NCBI GenBank assembly: GCA_013044305.1
Contig: JABEUT010000238.1
Coordinates: 1-9,669 of the forward strand
Reading direction: 5' to 3'
Length of the DNA stretch: 9,669 bases
DNA from: Bacteroidia bacterium
GTDB taxonomy: Bacteria > Bacteroidota > Bacteroidia > JABEUT01
Position numbers and translations under genes: made by a program. The notes under the pieces were generated by a model, which was given only the letters and a program-made list of their open reading frames with translations, was not told the DNA's origin and made no database searches. Below are positions 1 to 7,188 of this stretch, one piece after another (the first letter of the stretch is position 1; each line of letters starts with the position of its first letter).

Positions 1-94
1 CCGGAACGCTGCCGCCTATTGTATTGCCCTTTGACACCACCGCATCCATCCCCCTCGCCCTGCTTACCGTTAGCAGCGACTCGCTGAATGAACA
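1..94 (+). repeat. Near-identical block shared by the two pump genes, upstream member
   Basis: Positions 1-94 match 3176-3269 in direct orientation and in the same reading frame, with mismatches only at 36 (A versus C at 3211, Thr versus Pro) and 80 (C versus T at 3255, silent). The exact run 37-79 is 43 bases. Beyond position 94 the two copies become clearly more diverged, although the protein stays similar. The block encodes the end of the first porter subdomain. The match may extend to the left of the window. Confidence 0.9.
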
Positions 95-2804
95 GCAGCT
101 ATATGATATTGCCCAATATTCTATACGAACCATCCTCCAAACTGTAGATGGAATTGTGGCACCTGCCGTTTATGGCGGAAAAATACGTCAGATACTGGTG
201 TATGTGGATCCTGAAAAATTGCAGGAATATAATCTTTCGCAAACCGATGTAATGCTGGTGCTTGAAAAGAATAACGTGATGATACCTACCGGCGACATTA
301 ATATCGGACCTGCCGATTATAATGTAGAAGCAAACTCCATGTTCGCCAATGTTGACAACTTCGACAACATAGTAGTAAAAAAGAATAATGATGGAAGCGT
401 TGTTTACCTGAAAGACATTGGTTATGCAAAAGATGGCGCCCAGATACAAACCAACATTGCACGGGTAAACGGCCGTAACCAGGTTTATATTCCTATATAC
501 CGCCGCAATGGAACCAACATCATAGCCGATGTAAACGGGGTAAGAACAATCATACCAACCATTGAAGGGCAGATTCCTTCATCAATAAAACTAAATACTA
601 TATTCGACCAAAGCGTATATGTAAAGCACTCCGTTGCCGGCTTATTAAGAGAAGGGATAACCGGAATCGGATTGTTGTGCATTGTGCTTCTGCTTTTCCT
701 CGGCAATTATCGCGCCACACTCATTGTAGTTATCAGCATACCACTATCACTGATGGTTGTGTTTCTCGGGCTCGATTTTACAGGCAATACGATTAATAGT
801 ATAACGCTGGGCGGAATGGCGCTTGCTATCGGACTTCTGGTGGATGACAGTATTGTGGTACTAGAAAACATAGACAAGCACCTGAAATTGGGAAAACACT
901 CGCAGCAGGCTGCCATGGACGGCGCCATTGAAGTGTCGCTTCCGGTAACGGTTACCACCATTACAATCATTATTGTGTTCCTGCCGATTATTTTTTTAAC
1001 CGGCATTTCCAGATTTTTGTTCACTCCCCTCGCCATAGTGGTTTCTCTTGCCATGATAGGCTCCCGTTTCTTTTCCATGACGTTAATTCCAATTATGGCG
1101 GCAGCCCTCTTAAAAGGACATAATGCATCAGAGCACGAACACCAGCCTAAAGGTATTCTGGGAAAGTTTGACAGAGGCATAACCAAACTTACCAATGCTT
1201 ATGTAAAATCAATGCACTCTGTGTTGCGTTACAGGTGGTGGGTAATTGCCAGCATGCTCCTTTTATTGCTCCTGGCCGTGTTCAGCTCCAGAAAGATAGG
1301 TTCCGAATTTTTCCCGCAAATGGACGTGGGGCAATTCACTGTTTATGTGCACCTCGACCCGGGCACACGCATTGAATTAACCCAGCAGAAAATTGGCGAA
1401 ATAGAAAACGAGATAAAGGCCGAAACAGGCAATGAGCTGGTATCCATCGTATCGAACATCGGGGTTCAGCCGAACATTGATGCCGCATACACGCCCAACT
1501 CCGGCACACAGGATGCCTTTATAGACGTGCAGCTGAAGGATGAACATGAAACGCCTACAAGGGTGTTTGTATCGCGCCTGCGCACCAAACTCAACAACGA
1601 CTTTCCGGGCGTAGGTTTTGCCTTCGATATGAGCGGCATTGTGGGCGCCGCGCTAAATAACGGAGCCCCTTCGCCCATTGACATTCAGATAACGGGAGCA
1701 AGCTTCAGGAAACTAAATTCAATAGCAACCAGGATACGTGACCTTGCAAGAAGGGTCCCCGGAGCAAGAGACGTACGTATCGACGAGCGCATAAGCCACC
1801 CCGAAATTGAGTTGAATATAAACCGCACAAAAGCGGCTATGGTTGGAGTTACCGCCGACGGCATAATAAAAAATGTGGAAAGCGCCCTGAACTCATCCTC
1901 CACCTTCAACAGCCGGCTGTACTGGGTGGACCCGGTTAGCGGAAACGACTATTTTTTGGGGGTAACCTATCCGCAATTCAGACTGGATGATGTGGAGGCG
2001 CTCGATAATGTAACCATCAGCACAAACAAGAAACTCAAGCAGGATATCATGCTTAAAGATGTGGCAAAGGTTTCGATAGGTTCACAACCCATCGAGATAA
2101 AGCATGAAAACGTGCAGCGGACATTTGATGTGTTTGCCAATGTTGAAGGCAGGGATATTGGTTCGGTAGATGCCGATATAGAAAATGTCATAAAGCCTGT
2201 AACAGATTCCATACCCCTTGGCTATACCATTAAGGCAAAAGGTGAAATAAAAAGTATGCACGACGCCTTCAGCAGCCTTGGATTCGGGTTGATACTTGCA
2301 ATAGTAATTGTTTATCTGGTTATAGTGCCTCTTTTAAAATCCTTTAAGCTGCCGCTCATCATAATACTGGTTGTTCCCCTGGGTATGATAGGTGTAATTT
2401 TCATGCTGTTTTTTACCAACACCAACCTTAACATACAATCATTCATGGGCATAATAATGATGGTTGGGATAACGGTTGCATACAGCAACTTGCTGGTGGA
2501 TAAAATGAACAACCTGCTAAGAGAAGGTAACCCGCTTGAAACCGCTATAATGGAAGGAATAACCAACCGCTTCAGGCCTATATTAATGACTGCCATAGTT
2601 GCCATCTTCGCCCTGTTCCCCATGGCGCTCGGTTATGAAATAGGCGGCGAAGCCAACATACCGCTTGCACGGGCCATTATAGGAGGCGTTATTGCCGCCA
2701 CCGTCTTAAGCCTTTTCGTGGTACCTGTTATATTCTACTTCTTCAACCAGAAAGCGCTGCGCCTTCCGGCAGAAGATAACAACCTCACAAAAAAACATTT
2801 TTAA
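1..2804 (+). CDS. RND efflux pump inner-membrane subunit, upstream tandem copy (5'-partial)
   Basis: This is an RND-superfamily proton-driven transporter of the AcrB/MexB/CzcA type, which exports substrates from periplasm or inner membrane into an adaptor/TolC channel. The 5' end lies outside the window. The first full codon is at position 3, and the frame is open from there (GTLPPIVLPFD), matching residue 120 onward of the downstream copy, so about 119 residues are missing. The TTG at 24 is not the real start. The visible part holds the rest of the first periplasmic porter region, TM2-6 with the TM4 motif GLLVDDSIVVLEN (Asp-Asp at 843-848), TM7 near 1230-1285, the second periplasmic half, and TM8-12. 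The conserved RFRPILMT after TM10 is intact. The position matching the TM10 lysine of AcrB is alanine (2478-2480), followed by tyrosine. An arginine (1065-1067) sits in predicted TM6. Substrate is unknown. Family is certain; the drug-versus-metal class is not. Confidence 0.95.
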   Translation, partial: GTLPPIVLPFDTTASIPLALLTVSSDSLNEQQLYDIAQYSIRTILQTVDGIVAPAVYGGKIRQILVYVDPEKLQEYNLSQTDVMLVLEKNNVMIPTGDINIGPADYNVEANSMFANVDNFDNIVVKKNNDGSVVYLKDIGYAKDGAQIQTNIARVNGRNQVYIPIYRRNGTNIIADVNGVRTIIPTIEGQIPSSIKLNTIFDQSVYVKHSVAGLLREGITGIGLLCIVLLLFLGNYRATLIVVISIPLSLMVVFLGLDFTGNTINSITLGGMALAIGLLVDDSIVVLENIDKHLKLGKHSQQAAMDGAIEVSLPVTVTTITIIIVFLPIIFLTGISRFLFTPLAIVVSLAMIGSRFFSMTLIPIMAAALLKGHNASEHEHQPKGILGKFDRGITKLTNAYVKSMHSVLRYRWWVIASMLLLLLLAVFSSRKIGSEFFPQMDVGQFTVYVHLDPGTRIELTQQKIGEIENEIKAETGNELVSIVSNIGVQPNIDAAYTPNSGTQDAFIDVQLKDEHETPTRVFVSRLRTKLNNDFPGVGFAFDMSGIVGAALNNGAPSPIDIQITGASFRKLNSIATRIRDLARRVPGARDVRIDERISHPEIELNINRTKAAMVGVTADGIIKNVESALNSSSTFNSRLYWVDPVSGNDYFLGVTYPQFRLDDVEALDNVTISTNKKLKQDIMLKDVAKVSIGSQPIEIKHENVQRTFDVFANVEGRDIGSVDADIENVIKPVTDSIPLGYTIKAKGEIKSMHDAFSSLGFGLILAIVIVYLVIVPLLKSFKLPLIIILVVPLGMIGVIFMLFFTNTNLNIQSFMGIIMMVGITVAYSNLLVDKMNNLLREGNPLETAIMEGITNRFRPILMTAIVAIFALFPMALGYEIGGEANIPLARAIIGGVIAATVLSLFVVPVIFYFFNQKALRLPAEDNNLTKKHF
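1303..1432 (+). repeat. Second near-identical block, upstream member
   Basis: Positions 1303-1432 match 4469-4598 with two mismatches: 1364 (C versus A) and 1415 (A versus T), both silent. Exact runs are 61 bases (1303-1363) and 50 bases (1365-1414). The block starts abruptly: sequence just left of it, in TM7, is much less alike. It encodes the start of the second periplasmic half (EFFPQMDVGQFTVYVHLDP). A broader, less perfect similarity continues to about 1697, where 128 of 132 residues are identical between the two proteins. Confidence 0.92.
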
Positions 2805-2820
2805 AAAATAATAATGCGTT

Positions 2821-5800
2821 ATGGTAGATTTTGCGTTTAGAAACAAGCACCTGATAATAGTAATTGCCCTGCTGGTTGCCATCCTTGGCATAGTTAGCGT
2901 GAGCAGGCTTCCGGTGGATATCCTCCCCGTTTTCAAATCGCCTGCCATAGAAATACTCACCGTGTACCAGGGAATGCCGCCCGAAATGGTGGAAAAAGAC
3001 ATTTCCACCCGCCTTGAAAGGTTTACTAGTCTTGCCGACGGTATCAGCGCCCAGGAATCGAAAAGTATTACAGGGGTAAGCATTATTAAAGATTACTTTC
3101 AGTCGAGCGTCAGCCCCGATGCCGCCCTCGCTTCTGTTTCAACCCTGGTGAACAGCGACATGAGCCACCTGCCGCCCGGAACGCTGCCGCCTATTGTATT
3201 GCCCTTTGACCCCACCGCATCCATCCCCCTCGCCCTGCTTACCGTTAGCAGCGATTCGCTGAATGAACAACAACTGTATGACATCTCGCAATATACCATC
3301 CGTACCATATTGCAAACCGTTGACGGAGTTACGGCCCCGGCTGTTTATGGTGGTAAAATCAGACAGATACTGATATATGTGGATCCTACCAAGCTGCAGA
3401 ACTACAATATTTCTCAAACAGATGTGATGAAGGCGCTGCAAAAAAACAATGTAATGATACCTACGGGCGATATAAACATAGGCCCTTTCGATTACAATGT
3501 GGAGGCAAATGCCATGTTCAATCAAATATCAGAATTCAATGACATAGTGCTGAAGGTAGACAGCACAGGCAACCCGATTTACCTGAAAGACGTGGGCTAT
3601 GCCAAAGACGGCGCACAGATTCAAACCAACATTGCGCGCGTAAATGGCCGCAACCAGGTGTACATACCCATATACCGCCGCAATGGTTCGAATATTATTG
3701 CCGATGTGAACGGGGTAAGAGGAATCATACCTACCATTGAAGGCCAGATTCCGTCCTCCATAAAATTAAATACCATATTCGACCAGAGCGTTTATGTAAA
3801 GCACTCCGTTGCCGGCTTGCTGCGTGAAGGTCTTACAGGAATAGGCCTGCTGTGTCTTGTACTCCTGTTTTTCCTTGGCGACTACCGTTCAGCCCTTATT
3901 GTGGCAATAAGCATTCCGCTGGCGCTGATGGTTGTATTTCTCGGACTGAATTTTACCGACAATACCATAAACAGTATGACCCTCGGCGGTATGGCGCTAT
4001 CCATAGGTCTGCTGGTGGATACGGCTATCGTGGTGTTGGAAAATATTGATAAGCACCTCCATCATGGTCAGCTTCCCGAACAGGCCGCCATCCTTGGCAC
4101 GAAAGAGGTGACCATGCCTGTTATCATAACCGCCCTTACCATTGTAATTGTATTCTTCCCAATCGTGTTCCTTACCGGTATTGCACGTTTCCTGTTCCCG
4201 GCTTTGGCTCTGGCAGTATCCTTTGCCATGGGCGGGTCGCTGTTCTTTTCACTCACCCTTGTACCTATCATGAGCGCCGCCATGCTCAAAAATCCGGTGA
4301 AAGGAGTAGGGCACAAAGGGATTTTAAGCGCATTCCAGAAACTGCTTAACCGCCTGCTGCATGGCTACGAACAGCTTTTAACAAAGGCATTGAAATACGC
4401 ATGGTGGGTTATTGGAGGCGTGATTTTACTTTTTATGTCGGCTCTTTTTCTTGTTAAGGGGATAGGAACCGAATTTTTCCCGCAAATGGACGTGGGGCAA
4501 TTCACTGTTTATGTGCACCTCGACCCGGGAACACGCATTGAATTAACCCAGCAGAAAATTGGCGAAATAGAAAACGAGATTAAGGCCGAAACAGGCAAGG
4601 AGTTGGTTTCCATTGTGTCAAACATTGGAGTTCAGCCGAATATTGATGCCGCCTACACGCCTAACTCCGGCACACAGGATGCCTTTATAGATGTGCAGCT
4701 GAAGGATGAACATGAAACCCCAACCAAGATATTTGTATCGCGCCTGCGCACCAAGCTCAATAACGATTTTCCGGGCGTAGGTTTTGCCTTCGACATGAGT
4801 GGAATTGTAGGTGCCGCGCTCAATAATGGAGCCCCTTCGCCCATCGACATTCAGATAACAGGAACGGATTTTACCAAACTGAACAAACTTGCCGTGAGGG
4901 TGCGCGACATAGCCAGACAAGTACCAGGTGCCAGAGATGTGCGGATTGACGAGCGCATAAGCCATCCTGAAATAAACATAAATATGAACCGTACCAAAGC
5001 TGCTCTGGTAGGTCTTTCGGCTGAAGACATCATAAAAAATGTGGAAAGCGCACTGAACTCATCCTCCACATTTAATAGCCTTTTATACTGGGTGGACCCG
5101 GTTAGCGGAAACGACTATTTTCTGGGAGTAACCTATCCGCAGTACAAACTGGATGACCCCGCTGCGCTCGCTAATGTGCCTATGAGGAGCGAAAATGCAG
5201 GCAACAAAGTAGTGCTGCTCAAGGATGTGGCAGATATATCCATTGGTTCTGAACCGATAGAAATAAAACACGTAAACGTTCAGAGAACGATGGATATATA
5301 CACCAACGTGGAAGGCAGAGATATAGGATCGGTGGCTGCCGAAATTGAAAAAAACATCAAACCCGTAAAAGACTCTATTCCCGTAGGCTACACAATAGCC
5401 TCCAAAGGTGAAATAAAAAGCATGAACGATGCATTCAGCAGCCTCGGGTTCGGTTTGATACTCGCCATCCTGATGGTGTACCTGATCATTGTTCCACTGC
5501 TAAGGTCATTCAAACTACCGCTCATCATCATTATGGTGGTGCCTCTCGGGCTTATCGGTGTTGTGTTCATGTTATTCTTTTCCCACACATTCCTGAACAT
5601 TCAGTCATTCATGGGAATCATTATGATGGTGGGTATAACTGTATCGTACAGTACCTTGCTGGTTGATAAAATGAGCGCCAACCTTAGCAAGCAGGAACAC
5701 AAACCAAGCGTATTGGAAGGCATTATAGAGGATGGCAAGATGCCACTTGAAGAAGCAGTAAGGCGAGGCGCCAGCAACCGTTTCCGCCCAATACTTATGA

Positions 5801-6015
5801 GCGCCACAGTTGCCATCTTTTCGCTTGCACCAATGGCTTTCGGCAACGAAATAGGCGGCGAGGCCAATGTGCCACTTGCAAGAGCCATTATCGGAGGCGT
5901 TTCTGCAGCGCTGGTGCTAAGTCTTTTCGTAGTTCCGGTTATATTTTATTTATTCAATAAAAGAACCCATAGCGCCCCTTCAGTCCCTTTTAAATATGAA
6001 TCTGCATCCAATTAA
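2821..6015 (+). CDS. RND efflux pump inner-membrane subunit, downstream tandem copy (full length)
   Basis: Complete RND transporter of 1064 residues, the usual length for the family. The start MVDFAFRNKH followed by a hydrophobic TM1 (about residues 10-29) is the typical RND N-terminus. The ATG at 2821 follows the upstream stop by 16 bases, with an A-rich leader rather than a Shine-Dalgarno site. Periplasmic porter and docking regions lie at about residues 30-335 and 550-870; TM2-6 at about 335-490, TM7 near 525-548, TM8-12 at about 870-1050. The TM4 motif reads GLLVDTAIVVLEN: Asp400 is present, but the second acidic residue of the usual Asp-Asp pair is Thr401 (4021-4023). TM10 has Ser942-Tyr943 where AcrB has Lys940-Asn941. 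After the conserved RFRPILM, the threonine equivalent to AcrB Thr978 is Ser994. A cytoplasmic loop before TM11 is 15 residues longer than in the upstream copy. It probably works with the neighbouring adaptor and channel; whether it is an active proton pump alone is uncertain. Confidence 0.96.
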   Translation: MVDFAFRNKHLIIVIALLVAILGIVSVSRLPVDILPVFKSPAIEILTVYQGMPPEMVEKDISTRLERFTSLADGISAQESKSITGVSIIKDYFQSSVSPDAALASVSTLVNSDMSHLPPGTLPPIVLPFDPTASIPLALLTVSSDSLNEQQLYDISQYTIRTILQTVDGVTAPAVYGGKIRQILIYVDPTKLQNYNISQTDVMKALQKNNVMIPTGDINIGPFDYNVEANAMFNQISEFNDIVLKVDSTGNPIYLKDVGYAKDGAQIQTNIARVNGRNQVYIPIYRRNGSNIIADVNGVRGIIPTIEGQIPSSIKLNTIFDQSVYVKHSVAGLLREGLTGIGLLCLVLLFFLGDYRSALIVAISIPLALMVVFLGLNFTDNTINSMTLGGMALSIGLLVDTAIVVLENIDKHLHHGQLPEQAAILGTKEVTMPVIITALTIVIVFFPIVFLTGIARFLFPALALAVSFAMGGSLFFSLTLVPIMSAAMLKNPVKGVGHKGILSAFQKLLNRLLHGYEQLLTKALKYAWWVIGGVILLFMSALFLVKGIGTEFFPQMDVGQFTVYVHLDPGTRIELTQQKIGEIENEIKAETGKELVSIVSNIGVQPNIDAAYTPNSGTQDAFIDVQLKDEHETPTKIFVSRLRTKLNNDFPGVGFAFDMSGIVGAALNNGAPSPIDIQITGTDFTKLNKLAVRVRDIARQVPGARDVRIDERISHPEININMNRTKAALVGLSAEDIIKNVESALNSSSTFNSLLYWVDPVSGNDYFLGVTYPQYKLDDPAALANVPMRSENAGNKVVLLKDVADISIGSEPIEIKHVNVQRTMDIYTNVEGRDIGSVAAEIEKNIKPVKDSIPVGYTIASKGEIKSMNDAFSSLGFGLILAILMVYLIIVPLLRSFKLPLIIIMVVPLGLIGVVFMLFFSHTFLNIQSFMGIIMMVGITVSYSTLLVDKMSANLSKQEHKPSVLEGIIEDGKMPLEEAVRRGASNRFRPILMSATVAIFSLAPMAFGNEIGGEANVPLARAIIGGVSAALVLSLFVVPVIFYLFNKRTHSAPSVPFKYESASN
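3176..3269 (+). repeat. Near-identical block shared by the two pump genes, downstream member
   Basis: Direct-repeat partner of positions 1-94, differing at two bases. It encodes residues 119-150 of the downstream pump. Just before it (2821-3175) the corresponding part of the upstream gene is outside the window, so the left limit of the repeat is unknown. Confidence 0.9.
4469..4598 (+). repeat. Second near-identical block, downstream member
   Basis: Direct-repeat partner of 1303-1432. The offset between the copies is 3166 here but 3175 in the first block, because the loop before TM7 is three codons shorter in the downstream gene. Identity remains high, with scattered silent changes, to about 4863. 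Confidence 0.92.
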
Positions 6016-6037
6016 CAAACCTTAATTTCTAAAACCA

Positions 6038-7171
6038 ATGAAAGCTGAAAACAGATTTCTTATTTCATCCGCATTCTTAATTATTGCCGGTGCCTTCAGC
6101 GCCTGCCACTCGTCCGATGAGGATAAAAATAAAGGTGCAACCACGATTAACCTTCCCAATGTGGTAGTAACCCATCCGCAAATCAGAGAGATGCAGAACT
6201 CCTTTGAGCTTGCCGGGGAGGCAATGGCTAACCAGCAGGTAAAGCTTTTTGCTATGGAAGACGGATACATAAAGCAATGGACCCATGATATAGGCGACAT
6301 GGTAAGAAAGAACGAAGTACTGGCTGTGCTGGTTAACCCCGATATTATCCAGCAACAGGAAAAAGCCCAGGCCGAACTGGAGGGAGATGCAGCCATTTAC
6401 AAGCGGTTTGATGAAGTTTACAAAAAAACCCCCGAACTGGTGCCGCTTGAGCAGGTAGACGAGGCAAAAGCCAAATACGGAAGCGCACAAGCTGCATTGG
6501 ATGCAATAAACTCAAGAATAACTTACCTGACCGTGCGCGCACCTTTCGATGGAATGATTACCAGCAGGTATGTTGATACTGGCGCAATTATTCAAAATGG
6601 ACTAAACACGCTTAAAAGCGAGCCACTGTTTGAAATAAAAGATATTTCTATCATTCGGGTGAATGTGCCGGTTCCTGAAATAAATTCCCCGTCGGTTACA
6701 AAAGGTACTCCGGTAAAAGTAACCTTTGTTGACCTGCCTAATACCATATTCAACGGAAAAGTATCTCGTATCTCATACGGGCTTAATCAGGATACAAGAA
6801 CTATGCTTGCACAAATAGACTTGAGCAATAAAAACCACCTGATCCACCCTGGCATGTTTGCCAACGTTCAATTTATGGTATCGGTATCAGACAGCGCACT
6901 TTCCATCCCGAATGAGGCGATTGGCAGCTATGAACAGCAAAACTATGTTTATAAAGCGGTTCCTGTTGATTCCACATCAAGCGGCCTGAACTGGGATGCC
7001 GGAGTAAAGTGCATTGTAAAAAAGGTATTTATTCAATTAGGTATCCGAAGCAGCAAATACAGCCAGATAAATTATTCCCTAATAAAACCCGGCGATAATG
7101 TAGTGGTTTCAGGCAATGCCCTTTGTGCCGACGGATCGGTGGTTATAGCCAAAACAGAGAAAAACAAATAA
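6038..7171 (+). CDS. RND efflux periplasmic adaptor (membrane fusion protein, HlyD/AcrA type), lipoprotein
   Basis: This 377-residue adaptor bridges the inner-membrane pump and the outer-membrane channel. The N-terminus has a hydrophobic stretch ending in FSAC (Cys23), a plausible lipobox, so it is likely lipid-anchored and periplasmic. The domain order is the standard hairpin-like one. The first lipoyl half is at about 65-100 (DGYIKQW, IGDMV). A short alpha-hairpin follows at about 103-160, rich in Gln, Glu, Ala and Lys. The second lipoyl half is at 164-185 (LTVRAPFDGMIT). A beta-barrel covers about 195-285 with the family-typical HPGMFANVQF at 270-279, and a membrane-proximal domain runs to the C-terminus. 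The hairpin has roughly 25 residues per arm, shorter than in AcrA. The gene starts 22 bases after the second pump gene and ends 17 bases before the TolC-like gene, so it is almost certainly co-transcribed with both. The family call is firm; the cargo is unknown. Confidence 0.95.
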   Translation: MKAENRFLISSAFLIIAGAFSACHSSDEDKNKGATTINLPNVVVTHPQIREMQNSFELAGEAMANQQVKLFAMEDGYIKQWTHDIGDMVRKNEVLAVLVNPDIIQQQEKAQAELEGDAAIYKRFDEVYKKTPELVPLEQVDEAKAKYGSAQAALDAINSRITYLTVRAPFDGMITSRYVDTGAIIQNGLNTLKSEPLFEIKDISIIRVNVPVPEINSPSVTKGTPVKVTFVDLPNTIFNGKVSRISYGLNQDTRTMLAQIDLSNKNHLIHPGMFANVQFMVSVSDSALSIPNEAIGSYEQQNYVYKAVPVDSTSSGLNWDAGVKCIVKKVFIQLGIRSSKYSQINYSLIKPGDNVVVSGNALCADGSVVIAKTEKNK

Positions 7172-7188
7172 AGCTAATTTGATTTGAT

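Noticed and set aside
707..1195. Long minus-strand open frames opposite the pump genes (for example 162 codons here)
   Set aside because: They are antisense to conserved RND transmembrane sequence and reflect codon bias, as similar frames recur opposite the equivalent part of the second pump.
3852..4049. Plus-strand open frame of 65 codons inside the second pump gene
   Set aside because: It overlaps strongly conserved pump coding sequence in another frame, and its product resembles nothing; a shadow frame.
1..6015. Tandem repeats as signs of an insertion sequence or mobile element
   Set aside because: The repeated blocks are in-frame parts of paralogous pump genes; no transposase, terminal inverted repeats or target-site duplications were seen.
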